From positions 86,088 to 150,087 of the forward strand of contig VKHL01000068.1 in NCBI GenBank assembly GCA_015146655.1: DNA of 64,000 bases. The letters are read 5' to 3'. Below are positions 10,600 through 22,173 of the stretch, one piece after another. The stretch's first letter is position 1, and every line of letters begins with the position of its first letter. The notes under the pieces were generated by a model. It was not told where the DNA came from. It searched no databases and saw nothing but the letters and a program-made list of their open reading frames with translations. The stretch comes from Ochromonas danica (Eukaryota; Sar; Chrysophyceae; Chromulinales; Chromulinaceae). The position numbers were made by a program, and so were the translations under genes.

Positions 10600-11583
10600 T
10601 CAACCCTTTTTCTCCAACTCAGAGAAGAGACATCGATACAAAGGATCAGCATTCAAATCATCGTCCCCCTCTCGTTGGAACCGCCGCAAGAGACTGTTGA
10701 AGGATTGCAGTCGATTCTCTTCGCTCATCTCTCGATTGGCAAGTTCATGTAGTTCAGCAAGGCGATGATTCGAGCGAGCAGCCATTTCTCGCCTAGAGGT
10801 AGTCTCCTCTACCACTTTCTCCAGTTCCACCGCCACTGGACCTTTGGCAAAGCCCACTAGGCAGTACAAAATAGTTCCGGCTTGACAATCGGATCGAAAT
10901 CCTTGTTTAGCTTTCACTTGCATAACAATGCCAAAAACTTGCAACACGTCCACTGCTGACTGGATCATATCCTTCGGACAGTCATCCATTGACTTCGAGA
11001 GCTCTTGCAGTGTGAGTGGGTCATTCGTCATCAGCAGAGCAATCAATCGCTCAAGCACTTGTTTATAAGGTGGACGCGGAGCTTTGGTAGTGGTTGCAGT
11101 TCCTGTGCCACTTTCTTCAGTCGCAGGAGGTGCAGTGGCAGCGGTAGATGCCACAGCCACTTTGCTAGGAGGAGGAGGTGGTGGTGGGATGGGAATAACC
11201 GGGGGCGGAGCCATGACAGGAGGAGAGCAAGGAACCGCAGAAGGTAGGATGCTATGATGAAAGCTCATGATAGGCGGTCGCTTGGCGATGAGAGGAGGAC
11301 GACCTCGCGGCCGCTTGGCAGGACTGAGGATGAATGGGAAGACATGAGATGTGCCAGGTGGAGCAGGCAGTGACTGTCGAGGCGAGAGTTCAAGCTTCTT
11401 AGTATCCACACTTGCCTTAGATCCGACTTTCTTCTTCTTCTTTTTCATATCACTGCTATTGCTATCCGACAAGTCATAGCTCACATCATCGAAACTAGCC
11501 TTCGATTTGCGGGTACGATTGGGTCTTCCTATTCCACTACCTCCAAAAGCATCAACACTATCAATTGATTCAAAAGGATCCAT
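10600..11583 (-). CDS. AT-hook protein with winged-helix-like domain
   Basis: One exon encodes 327 residues. The N-terminal half is disordered and basic, with a lysine run at 47-52 and a classic AT-hook core KRPRGRPPL at 90-98, which binds the minor groove of AT-rich DNA. A proline tract follows. Residues of about 170-245 (from YKQVLERLIALLMTNDP onwards) alternate helices and strands in the manner of a winged-helix domain, and the C-terminus is helical and charged. A nuclear, chromatin or transcription role is inferred from the AT-hook. I do not recognise a named family. The gene converges with SDHAF2 on its 3' side. Confidence 0.75.
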   Translation of the reverse strand: MDPFESIDSVDAFGGSGIGRPNRTRKSKASFDDVSYDLSDSNSSDMKKKKKKVGSKASVDTKKLELSPRQSLPAPPGTSHVFPFILSPAKRPRGRPPLIAKRPPIMSFHHSILPSAVPCSPPVMAPPPVIPIPPPPPPPSKVAVASTAATAPPATEESGTGTATTTKAPRPPYKQVLERLIALLMTNDPLTLQELSKSMDDCPKDMIQSAVDVLQVFGIVMQVKAKQGFRSDCQAGTILYCLVGFAKGPVAVELEKVVEETTSRREMAARSNHRLAELHELANREMSEENRLQSFNSLLRRFQREGDDDLNADPLYRCLFSELEKKG

Positions 11584-11870
11584 ATTGTTAGCAAGAATGG
11601 ATTTTATGTCTTGTCATGAACAAAATGAGGAAAGAGTGTAGAAACACTTCTTAAAACGACTTCTCAAACTTGTTGTGGCGGTTGGTTGAGTGGCGGTTGA
11701 GTTTCGTATTTCGTGTTTCGGCTTGCCGTATCTTGAAACGGTGGGAGAAAGTCGTTGGAAAGTAGTGGCGCTCCACTCAGCCACAGAATGCGCCCCACAG
11801 CTTCACCCTCAACCTCTTCACTTTGAACATCGCCAACATTAGATCTGATTGTTGTTCTTAACCAGAGAAA

Positions 11871-13493
11871 ATGTCTGAAGTCAGTCCTTTAGCAAAGACC
11901 CTTGCCTTTACTGGTATTGGCTTACTTATTGCGTTCTCAGGTGGGTAGAAAGCTCTTAGTTTTAGTTCATTTCTGTGCAATATTAGTGGTTTTATCCTGG
12001 GACTTGCTGTTACAGCTTTGATCGCAAGTTTACCACTTCCCCTGCCCTCTCACCAGGATGCTCAGTCTGCCAGCAGTGTTGTTATCAATAATGGAGACAA
12101 TGCTTGGATGATTGTGGCCACTATCTTGGGCTTCTTCTTGTCTCCTGCGCTGGCCTACCTCTATGGTGAGTGCACTTGAAGATCAGTCTTTTTTCACTCT
12201 GTGACCCTTCTCCTCCCTCGTAGGTACTCTCTATGGCAACGCTAGTGAATTAGTTCGCAATGTGATTATCACTGGAGCAATGATCACCTTCTTGTGGGTG
12301 CTTTTCTCGTAAGTGCACCAAACGTCAACTACCTATAACGGCCACGTCACCTCACATTTCTATCATATAGTTTCTCTCTCATTTATGGCAAGGATGCCGG
12401 ACGCAATGGTATTCTCTCTTATCCTAAGACTTACTATATGTTTGCCCACACCATCGGCTTCACTGCTGACCTTAACGGTGCTGACACCATCCCTGCCAAC
12501 ATCTATGCTGTCTTCGAACTTGGCTTTGCCTTGGTCGCTGCTACCATTGTTGCTGCCTCTGTTCATGGCCGCGTGAATCTCCATGGATTCTTATTCTTTA
12601 TCTTCGCCTGGCACTTGACTGTGTACGCTCCTGTGGCCCATGCCGTCTGGAACTACAACGGTGTCCTCTTCACCAACTACGTCACTGACTTTGCTGGTGG
12701 ACTTGTTGTTCATATCCTTGCATCCTCTACTTCCTTGGCCTTGCACTTGGTGCTTGGCAAGGACACCATTCCTAAGCCTGGCCCTGTTGCCGATCCCGAG
12801 AAGGCTCTCTATCTTTCCTTCTTGGTCTGGTTTTTGTGGTTTGGCTTCAACAGCGGAAAGTCTCACGACGCCAGCCAGGTTGCTGCTCAGTCCATTGTGA
12901 ATACTATCGCCGCTGGTATCATCAGCGTTCTCACAGCCTTCTTATATAATCTTATCTTCGAGAAGCCATTCACTTCTATCACCATTGTCAATGCCTTGAT
13001 CATTGGTCTTGTTGCCATTACCCCTGCTGCTGGCTTCGTCACTGTTGGTGGTGCTCTTGTCATTGCCCTTTTCTCCTATGTTGCTGTTGCCTTTATCTCC
13101 AACTTCCTTGCTGGAGAAGGCAACAAGGCCAACGAGTCATTCAGCGTTCTCCTCATCCACAGCATTGCTGGTACCACTGGATTCATTTGGACCACTATTA
13201 TCTCTTATAAGTTCGTCAACTTGAAGGGAAACAACGGTCTCACCTATGGTCGCGGTGTTCCTTTGGGTTACCACATTGCTGCTTGTTTGGCTGTTTGGGC
13301 TGCCAGCTTCATCGCTAACTTTATCCTTGCCTTCATCTGCAACCTGTTGGTTCCTATCGGCGAGACCGGCTCTGAGTATGTTTACAAGGCTGAGGAGAAC
13401 AATCATGTTGAAGCCGCCGAGCCTGTCTCAGTTCCTCATCAGGATGATGTTGTCAAGGAGAAGCAGAGCGGTCTTGAGCTATCTGCCGTTTAA
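11871..13493 (+). CDS. AMT: Ammonium transporter (Amt/Mep/Rh family)
   Basis: Exons 11871..11940, 12016..12165, 12224..12308 and 12371..13493 join in phase to 475 residues, the usual length for eukaryotic AMT with 11 membrane spans. Recognisable family segments include TDFAGGLVVHI (the conserved Asp of the binding site and the first pore His), FGFNSGKSHDAS, GLVAITPAAGFV and LIHSIAG (second pore His). The tryptophan of HAVW, equivalent to the periplasmic gate residue, is kept. It moves ammonium across the plasma membrane for nitrogen uptake. The usual HGVGG around the second His is altered to HSIAG, so transport behaviour may differ from the textbook members. The C-terminal tail is short and charged. 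Codons are C-rich, which suggests strong expression. Confidence 0.95.
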
Positions 13494-13703
13494 ATTGTCT
13501 TTGATAGCGTTTTAGTAGTTATGTTTAATGGTTTTGGTATGCATGGTAAAATGTAACTGAAGGAAGAGTTTAGACGGGCACTGAAACATCCGGCATTCCC
13601 CGCGGTGCTCCTTTTTGTCAGATTTAAATTTAACGAAATTATTATGAAATTATTATTTACATAAGTTTTTACTTGTACATATCATACAAGGGTGGAGCAA
13701 TCA

Positions 13704-14324
13704 TCATGTGGAGGCATCTCGATCGACAGACTGTCGTCGTACTTTGCCTTTCTTTCTCGTCGTCCTCTTACTGCTTTCACCTGGAGGAACATAAACCGGC
13801 AGATGCCGCCAATTGCTTTGAATGGATGACTGGGATAGAAGAACCTGCCAATCTGATGCTATCGTCTGCATGAAAGTGGGGGAAGAAGACTCTGCTGGCC
13901 CTGTCCTGCTGGAGGAGGCAAGAGACGAGGAAGACCGACTACTGCTTCCATCCAATATTTCAAACACTTGAACTTGCCTCAGCTCATATTTATTCCAGAG
14001 CATAGACGGCTGGAATAAGAATATTCGAATGGCTTGATCTCTTTTCAATGGTTGTGTAAACTCTGTGCTAGAAATCACAAAACTACATTGTGCATCATGT
14101 TCAATGTATGGATCTTTCATAAGAGGAATGGACTTCATCAAAGGTCGGAAGGATTGACCAATTAGTTGTGTTATTAAAATGGATGCTGTATAGTAATTCT
14201 GAAATTTAATAGCAAAGTGAGTAGGGAAGATGTCCACAACTTCCATGTCGAAGTAGACTTGACTGGGTTTGTTCTCTATTCGAATAATAGTGCCTTTTCT
14301 TGTTGGAATCTCCTTACCCAACAT
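13704..14324 (-). CDS. NICN1: Nicolin-1 homologue (tubulin polyglutamylase complex subunit)
   Basis: The 206-residue product matches the nicolin-1 pattern: a beta-rich N-terminal part with FQNYYTASILI at 41-51, then MKDPYIEHDAQ, then IFLFQPSMLWNKYELRQVQVF. Mammalian nicolin-1 has the equivalent NYYTAFLSI, MPDPHSEEGAQ and LRQPSPLW segments. It is a non-catalytic subunit of the tubulin polyglutamylase complex that modifies axonemal and neuronal tubulin. Its presence supports a flagellated organism. The C-terminal 60 residues are Ser-rich and basic, are not part of the family core, and could be a microtubule-binding tail. The gene converges on the ammonium transporter. Confidence 0.8.
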   Translation of the reverse strand: MLGKEIPTRKGTIIRIENKPSQVYFDMEVVDIFPTHFAIKFQNYYTASILITQLIGQSFRPLMKSIPLMKDPYIEHDAQCSFVISSTEFTQPLKRDQAIRIFLFQPSMLWNKYELRQVQVFEILDGSSSRSSSSLASSSRTGPAESSSPTFMQTIASDWQVLLSQSSIQSNWRHLPVYVPPGESSKRTTRKKGKVRRQSVDRDAST

Positions 14325-14821
14325 GCTTCAAGACAAACACCTCTATCAATACTCTATTCACTTGTCTTCTTTTTCTTTTATTGTCAGTAGTTTTCAACTA
14401 ATCTCTCTTGATAGCTATTTATTTCAAACAACAAGGTGGTCTAGAGGTCTAGATTCTGGACTTCTGTCTGGTGGTCCACCCACAGCAAGGCAGGCGCCAT
14501 CACATTTGCAACATCACAACAAATTAACATCTTGTAACCTTATCAACAGGTAGTAAACAATCATCTTCTACTATTTTATATATATAATCATTTCAATCTA
14601 TTTATTCTTTTATTTTGTATATTGATTATTTTAATCAATAAGAATGATAAAAGATAGTAGTATTTCTTTGATGTTATTCTCATAGTAAAGTTGTTGTAGT
14701 CTTGGCAGTGCCTGTGCTGGTCGTGGAAAATGCTCTTCTCTTGCTAATGACCTCCTTCTCCATGTGTTTGATATAGAGAGATTAAGACTCTTCCTTCTTC
14801 ATTCTATTCTACTTAAATATC
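14325..14821. other. AT-rich divergent spacer, nicolin-1 / HDAC locus
   Basis: No gene is supported. The central part (14570-14680) is very AT-rich, with TATATATAAT. A tRNA-like A-box word near 14440 does not continue into a cloverleaf. The region must carry the promoters of the two diverging genes. Confidence 0.45.
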
Positions 14822-17800
14822 ATGGAGGATCAAGATTTGCATCATAAATTTAAAGATTGGCTGACAATCTTACAACATGCATTTCAGGTGAGTTAGGAAC
14901 ACTTTGTCTTCCTCAGTCAACCCTCTCTCACACTTCCTATCCTCTTCTAAAAGACTTCTAAATCAGAAGAAAACGATAAGAATGATATAGAAGAAGCTGA
15001 CAAGTTGATTGATAGTATTGAATCCACACTCAAAGCTGATGAACAAAATCTGCCCTCATGGATCTTGAGACGACCGAGTCTATCACAGAGTTTAGTCTCT
15101 ACTGCTGATGATTTTAGACGTAGTTTAAAGCAGATTTGCTTACCAAATATTGCTAATCGATTTCCTTCTCTAAAGGATGAGGTTAGTCGATGTCAAGAGA
15201 ATTTCCTTGAAGTCGATATGGGACCTGAGCAAAAGTCAAGTGAGACTGAGATTGAAGTAAAGACCTTTCTATCAGTAAAGCTAGGAGATAGAAGTAAGGC
15301 CTCTTGAGTATGTTCGTGTTGATTTCTGTTGATTGATTGATTGTTTGGATGGATGATGACAATAGGTTCTGTGGCAGCATTATGTAAGCTTGCAGATTAT
15401 GCACATAGACTTGGAGTTGTCCAAGAGAAGGATAAAGCCAAGGTTGAAGCCTTAGTAAAGAAAGAAGAGAAACGTAAGCAGAAGTTTGAAGCAGATTTGC
15501 TTCGCTGTCAAGAGAATAGGAAAAGACGAAGGAGCGGTCGTACATAAGGCATTGACTTTGGCTAATGATCGCCTTAAAACTCTTGATAAAACACTTCGTG
15601 AAGCTACAGAAGAGGAGGAGAAAGCAAGAAAGGTATCTTCTAATTGTCTTATTCTATGCTCTTTGTCTAATCAAAATGTTCAACCAGGCGTATGAGCTGG
15701 CCATGCAAAAAACCAAAATAGTGCGCAAACGAATCTCATCGTTTGAAAGTTTTCATGAGATGTTGAATACACAAGCTGAGATTATGTGTAAAGTCAATGT
15801 TTTGCGTAGATCTGTTGCAGAATTTAATCATCAAAGTGCAGCACGGAGATTACAAATGCTTGTCTCTCTAGCCAACTATATGAATACCAACTTACAGTCA
15901 TTCATGCAAAATGAAGTTATGATAGAGTCTCATTCACTTTTCGAGTTTCTAACAAGTCAATTCTATCAAGTGGGAGAGATTTTGCGAAACTCAGCCAATG
16001 ACATTGCCAGTGCCCAGGAATCATTAGTGCTCATTCTCCGTATTGGCTTAGAGACTTTAAGAGTATGGAGAGGATTAGGCGCTGATGAATTCTACTCCAA
16101 TCTGATGTCTGAAGTATCTGGCTTTGAGAACTTCCTCAGGAATTCATTGGGACAATTGACCAACTCTTCTTCTTCATCAGTTATTACTCAATCGTCTGAT
16201 TCTTCCCAGGAGAAGCCACAGACGATTGTGCTTTATTATGATAAGATCTTCCATGATACTCCAGAAGATCATGTGGAGAACCAAGCTCGTGTCTCTATTT
16301 CCCTCAAGTTGTTGAAAAAACGTGTCCATCATCAAGAGGAGTCTTTGCGCTCTGTGGTACTTCATAATTGTGATGATATTGTTTCTCCTCCAGCTTGGTG
16401 TCTACCTCTCGTTCACAGCCCTCAATATTTGAGTAGACTGGCTGACCTGGCAGATGAAGCCAAGAAAGAAGATCTCTATGTCCCTCTTGAGTTTGATACC
16501 GAGTGGGAGAGCTTCGGCGAAAGCAGCGACTCTGAGAAAGAAGAAATAGATACCAAGAAACACCGAAGACGGCGCAGCAATACACGAACAAAGAAGTTGA
16601 GCTATGTCTTCGATGTTAACAATGAGATCGGCTCTGAACTGGGGCAGCAATCGTCAAAAATTCTGCGCAAAATATTGACACCATGCAAGGTTGATATGGC
16701 TTTAGCCAATGTTGTTAGTAGGACTGAATCATTAGCCACATCATTATCACGGCAGCATGCTGTTAAGTCGGAAACAGCAACTGAGCGTCAATCCACTGAG
16801 AAGTCTTCGCGAAGTTATCGCGTGAAAACACCATACGGTGTTGTCATCACTACGCAAGAGATTCCCACCTCGAAGAATGGAATGGTCAAGGTTGTGTTCG
16901 ATTGGGGAGCGACAGGATACCTCAATGCTAGTATCGTGGAGAGAATGCCGTCGAAGACGACCACTTCTCGACCAGCACCAACTCCTTCAACAGACAACCA
17001 ACCAGACCGCGTGCAACCTTATCAAGATCCTTCCACAAGATATGTACACACTGATCTTAAGCTTCACAAGCTGTTTCGTCGTATTCTTGATCAAGTCAAG
17101 GTTCAGCGCCTTCTATTGGACAAGATCGGTGTCAAAGATGCAATCCTCAGCCTTTGGATGCATGGCCGTACTTCTGTTGGCGTCACTGCCAATGTCGAAG
17201 TGGGCATCAAGGCTTGGTTGAAACGTTACGATTTAGCGAAAGTGGATGCTCTGCTTGCGGAAAAGGAGCAACGCATGCTGCCCCCTCAACCACACATTTT
17301 CCTTGAGGAACTAGAGCGCTTAAAACTTCCTGAGCCACCCGAAGTATATCCTATAGCACCTATCAGGATTGCAAGTATGGAGAGCGACTATAAACACCTT
17401 AATGCTCTGCCTGACTTCAGTAGTGCTGAGGCCCTTAGGGAGGATGCTCTGAAGTACTATCTGGCTCGTATTACGAAGAAATCGGGTGGCACACGTGTTA
17501 GTGGCCCTCGTAAACCTCGTAATCAAGGTGCTCAAGGGCAGAGCGAAGCTGCCAGTCGTCGAAAGTCTGATCCCAACAAATCTGGTGGACGCTCTCGCGC
17601 ACCTCGGAAGGTGGTTTGGGGTCGCAATAATGAACCACCACTGGCAGCTTCTGGCCTCTCCCCCAAGGCATCTCGCAGCATGAGTGAACTACTGTGCTAT
17701 TTGATGTACGTGTTATCAATCAGCTTGAATTTGAATCAAGGAAGCTTCGCAAATGATTTGACCAGACGGAACAATGCGTTTGTTTCCCAAACAATGATCT

Positions 17801-18896
17801 CTTCATGGGTACGATACAGGATGGCTCCTAACATGACCAAACTTGTGAATAAGCTTGTCTATGATTGGGTTGTTTTTCACAAGAGATTACTTGCCCCCGA
17901 AAACTTGCTGAAGTTTGATGAACTCGTTGCACTCTATGAAGAGCTTGATGCACTCAAGTATTTCGACAAGCTGGGAGAAGACTCAGCAGAGAATCTTTTG
18001 GTGCCCGATGTCAAAGAAGAGACAGGAGAGGACGCCTTGTTTACTGAAGAAATGAAAGAAAGTATGGAAGAAGAGGTTGAAGAAGAGATGGATGAGATTC
18101 CTAACCCTAATTCATCTTTTGTTCTTGAAGTAAAGGCAGAAGATCACCTTCCAGATGAAGTCGCTGCTGTAGATGACATTGCTGTAGACGCAGTCGCTGT
18201 GGATGAAGAGGATGATGGTGATTTGCGCAGCCTTGAAGGAGAAGCGCCTAATTCATCTCATGCTGTAGCGAATTCATCGCTTGTGCCTCAACACATGCTC
18301 TTTGGAACGCAACCAAGCGATTCTCCTCCAACCACTGATGCTCCAACCACGATTGATATGGAAATGGAGGAGAGACCTGCATCGCCTCTTGCGGTTGAGC
18401 CGTTACCTTTTACTCCGTTCACTTCACTGGAAATTAGTGATATCGATCTTCATGCGGCAGCAATGAAGGAGATTGAACGCCGTCATTTAACTCACTCTTA
18501 CACGGCGATGGAGGCTACTTGTGTATCATATCGTCTGACTCAACCCATGCTGTCCAAGTTTAGTAAGGATGCGGTACTCTCAACAACACTCAAGGCTCGC
18601 ATGGTTCGAGCTTCTTTAGTAAAGTGAGTTGTGGTCTTGTTGGTCTGGTTTGTTCTTGTATGGTTCTTATTCGATTGTTTTTCTTCTATAGCTGGCTAAA
18701 CTATTCTTGCCCTCGTCCAGTCTCTCAGAAAGATGAGAATTCATTCTGTTCTAATTGTGGCATATCCAAATTTTCCTATCCCAATCAACTGACTTTCCTC
18801 GGTCATGTTGGTCAATGTGGCAAGATTCGTCTTGATAGCCCCGCTGCGGCCCACTTGATCAAATTGGACGAGGAAGAGGAAGTGATTGAGGAATAG
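14822..18896 (+). CDS. Split histone deacetylase, N-terminal part (to in-frame TAG)
   Basis: Exons 14822..14887, 14954..15293, 15366..15473, 15520..15632, 15688..18623 and 18692 onwards join in phase. The third intron is only 46 bases. Residues 1-370 are helical with a coiled coil near 170-240. At about 388-485 comes the N-terminal third of an HDAC domain: YYDKIFHDTPEDHVENQARV and later LVHSPQYLSRL. The rest of that fold is missing here and resumes at 19790. In between lie an SH3/tudor-like unit with VKVVFDWGATGYLNAS, a helical unit ending KAWLKRYD, a basic linker, an acidic region and a CxxC...H...C cluster (CSNCG...HVGQC). TAG at 18894 ends the frame after VIEE, but the same frame stays open to the next donor at 19012. 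I believe this and the next entry are one gene. Confidence 0.75.
18894..18896 (+). other. In-frame TAG inside the HDAC reading frame
   Basis: Counting from exon 18692, this TAG is in frame, at about codon 1256 of the assembled reading frame. The 115 bases after it remain open in the same frame, contain no ATG in that frame, and splice at a consensus GTGAGT (19012) in the right phase to the PHD-finger exon. Other genes in the window, such as those ending at 32259 and 38258, use TAG as a normal stop, so the code is not reassigned. A sequencing error, an allele, readthrough or a recent nonsense change are all possible. Confidence 0.7.
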
Positions 18897-20934
18897 ACTC
18901 GCCCCTCTCGTGGACGCAAGAGTTCCAAACATGCACAGAAAGCTCAAGAAGAGAATGATGATGGTGATGTTCTTACAGACAATGATGACAGCGCCAACCT
19001 GGAGGTTTTAGGTGAGTGATAACAATATGACATCTTATTGCTTCCTCAAGCGGCTGCTAATGTTGCTCATCCTTCGTGCTTAGAGGATATGGAGAAGCAG
19101 CTCGATAACCAGATTGTTTCCATTTTGCGAGACACTTTCAGTCTGTCGGAGCCTTATGATAGATGTAGAATGTGCGGAGAGTTGATTGCCGTCGACGACA
19201 CTACGCTTCGTTGTGCCACTTGTCCATGTGTGTATCATGTGCGCTGTGCGGGTAGACAGAGCAATGAAAGTGGCTCGGTGTGGCATTGTACTTCTTGCCA
19301 ATCAAAGGGAATCGAGCATGCCGAAGAAGTCCTAGGATTAGACAACAAATCTCAATATTGCGTGCATGGTGCACTTCTTTTTCTTTATGTTCATACCGAT
19401 CGATGTTGGAAAAAATCTTTCATTTTAGGTGTCCATTCTGCCGAACCTTCTCTTGTATTAGTCAAATGGATGGATAGAGGGCAGAGTTATAAGTGGGTTG
19501 ATATTAATGCCGTGCGAATTCTAAAAGCTGCCAAGTCATCCTCTGGCGCTTCGGAGGGGCCGCGTAAACGTCGTAGAGAATCGATAACTACCGAGAGAAA
19601 TGTGATAAATGGGAAACGGCAGCGCACTAAGTTTTCTTCTTCTGTATTGCATGCTATGGACGGGGACTCTGATGAGGACTCTGACGGACGAACATCACGG
19701 CGGAGAAGTTCGAATGGTCGTCGCACTTCTTCAGCAAAGACTAATGTTGATGATACTGGAATTAAGATGAGCAATGCCGGCGATGGAATGACAGATACAT
19801 ACATTGGTAGTCAGTCACTTCAAGCTGCTCTATGTACGGCTGGCTCCGCCTGCAGGGCTGTAGATCTGGTGATGGAAAGGCCGGGATCGAATGTTTTCGT
19901 TTGTACTCGTCCTCCTGGGCATCACGCCGGCCGTTATGGCTGCACTAGAGGATGTCTAAGCACTGGGTTTTGCCTCTTAAACAATGCTGCTATTGCTCTT
20001 ACCTACGCACGTGTTCGCTATGGTGTGCAGCGCGTTGCGGTGGTTGATATCGACGTCCATTTTGGTAATGGAACTGCTGAAATTTTGCGCTCTGATCCGA
20101 ATGCTTTTTTCGCCTCAGTTCATATGGTTTATGGTACTCAAAATGATGGTCATTTTGATGATAATAAGGATGTGGAAGCTTTTGGCTTCTATCCTGCTTT
20201 TATGGGCCGAACAGAGGTCATGGCTAACTATGTCAGTGTGGGTATTCAGCCCAGCAACTTCAGTGACGTCATTGAGAGACACTCGCGGCTACATAAAGCT
20301 CGCGCTGAAGATGAAGAGGAGAGTGAGGTTGAAGTGGAAGCGGAAGCAGAGGTGGAAGGGGAGGACGATGATGACAGCATTATGTCTCTGGAGGATGGTG
20401 CTGAGGCTGCTGTTCCTGCTGCAACTGCCGCTAGCGAAGAGAAAGCAAAGGAAGAACAGCACACAACATCTGACTCAAAACCTTCTTCTGCAGAGTCTGT
20501 TGCTGGGGGTGTAACATTTATTGGCCCTGAAGGATATCTTGCTGCTCTACGAGATGTCATTATTCCCAAGATGGAAGAGTTTAAGCCTGAGTTATTAATT
20601 ATCTCAGCCGGATTTGATGGATATTTGTCTGATCCCCTTGGGAATGAACTGAAGTTATCGCTTGATGATTACACCCAAAGCACGTTAATGGTAAGGTTTT
20701 CTTCTACTTTGCTTTGAGTTTGTTTGTTGACCTTACTCGATGTGTTTTGTGTTTTCTTAGCTTACATCCAGTATGGACAGGTTAGCTAGTCGAGCAGCTG
20801 GTCGTCCTTGTGGTGGCCGAGTCATCAGTTTGTTAGAAGGTGGTTATGATACTTCCCCCTACTCGCTTGGTCTGGCAAGATGTGTAGATGCTCATGTTGG
20901 GGCTTTACAACAGACGGGTGTTGCTCAATCGTAG
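18897..20934 (+). CDS. Split histone deacetylase, PHD finger and catalytic part
   Basis: Coding sequence is 18897..19011, 19051..20690 and 20761..20934; the first in-frame ATG after the TAG is at 19089. A PHD finger comes first (CRMCG...CATCPCVYHVRC...WHCTSC), then a tudor/PWWP-like stretch, then a basic linker. From about 19790 the deacetylase domain resumes: DTYIGSQSLQAALC, RPPGHHAGR with the catalytic His pair, DIDVHFGNGTAE with zinc ligands, SAGFDGYLSDPLG and finally LLEGGYD with the catalytic Tyr. These are class II HDAC signatures with all active-site residues kept. An acidic Glu/Ala loop of about 75 residues interrupts the domain. The part lacks the first third of the HDAC fold, which is found at 16219-16520 in the preceding entry. 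The enzyme should remove acetyl groups from histone lysines in the nucleus. Confidence 0.85.
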
Positions 20935-21319
20935 ACCTTACCCTTAGCTTCTTATTTGCTTTACTTTTATGCTCTTTTCTCCTTACTGTTCAAGATTGAG
21001 CAATTCGTTGAGTTTGAACGTCTTGCTTTTCGAATCAAGATTAAGATGAACGAACATTCCCTCATCTGAGCGTTTCTGGGTGAACAACCCGTTTTTCTCT
21101 ACTTCACGTTGAATCTCCCATCCTCCAACTCCCAGAAGTCACAGAATACGAGTTAAAACTTCATTTTTGTGGCAACCAGTGCTGGTTTTGGACAATGCAG
21201 TCGTCAGCAGCAGAGCACCACCACGAGGCAAACAACAACAAGACAGACAAGAGCCTGTCATCTTTCACTTGGGAAGCATTGCTATCATTGCCTTCTGGTC
21301 ATTAATAGGATTCTGACAG
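20935..21319. other. Spacer, HDAC 3' end to plastid-type protein
   Basis: No gene is supported. A CAACAA/ACAACAAGACAGAC-like low-complexity run lies at about 21195-21255, just upstream of the next gene. Confidence 0.45.
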
Positions 21320-22173
21320 ATGATGAGAATTCTCTCTATATTCTCTATCTTCATTTTTCTGCTATTCCTGCAGCTTTCATGCATTGATTCCTTCAAGATT
21401 CAACGCTTCAACCCAGCTTCTCGAATGATGCCTCAAGCAGCATATTGTGGTGGTGAGCGTTGGAAAGAAATAGATGGACGAGTTGATCCATGGATTGACG
21501 GAATAATGCTGACCCGTGAGCGCGAGGATGAGGGCATGAAAAACCTGCAGGATGGCTATGATGCTAAGCGACGGGCTGACTTCAATCTACGCGTTGGAAC
21601 AGCATTGGAAACACTTCGTCGGCAACTTCCTTTAGTCTTCTACGTCTCTTCCATGGACTATTCCATCTTTGCCAACATGATCACTCTGGCGGATGGCAAT
21701 CGCAACAAATTGGTGGTGCAAAAGTCATTCTACATTGCTGCCATCAATTCCTTGCGTATGGCTGCCTCTCTCTCTTCTATTTATCCTGGACTTAATCTCA
21801 AGAAAATCGAGTATGTGGAGGATTCACGAACAATCCACTGTCTGGTGGACATGGTATTGCCTGATACTGTTCGAGTCGATGGACAGGTGAGGTTGCCCTC
21901 TTATCCACTGACTACTTGCATTAGCCGTTTAACCTGTAGCTTGTTGCTCAATAGTCAATGTGGCAAGGCAATATTTATTTTGGCCTGAATGCTGATGGCC
22001 TCATCGATACGATGATCTTCGATCGCAAGATTAACCCCTTCCGTCCACAGATGCCCAGCACTTATCCTTGGTTCCAACAAACCACTCGTTGGCAGAGCGA
22101 GCTCATTGCTGTCTCTGTCCCTTTAGAGAGCTCAATAATCGACTGGGACGATCATGAGCATATTCTACAATGA
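21320..22173 (+). CDS. DUF2358-like protein, putative plastid targeting
   Basis: Exons 21320..21886 and 21955..22173 give 261 residues. The N-terminus is a clear signal peptide (hydrophobic residues 3-20) followed by DSFKIQRF, which resembles the bipartite presequences with an aromatic residue used by algae with complex plastids. The body has RADFNLRVGTALETLRRQLP and, across the splice, VDGQSMWQGNIYFGLNADGL and MIFDRKI. That layout, with a W-x-G then DGLI then FDR, recalls the DUF2358/C6orf136 group, whose function is not established. The C-terminus is open-ended without special features. The start could be either of two adjacent ATGs; I took the first. Targeting is inference from the presequence only. 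Confidence 0.7.

Noticed and set aside
14430-14520. tRNA-like sequence with an A-box word (TGGTCTAGAGG)
   Set aside because: No anticodon stem pairs (TCTGG has no matching CCAGA), and there is no T-arm consensus at the right distance, so I do not call a tRNA.
18894-18896. Stop-codon reassignment of TAG
   Set aside because: Several complete genes in the window end in TAG at the expected place, so the standard code applies.
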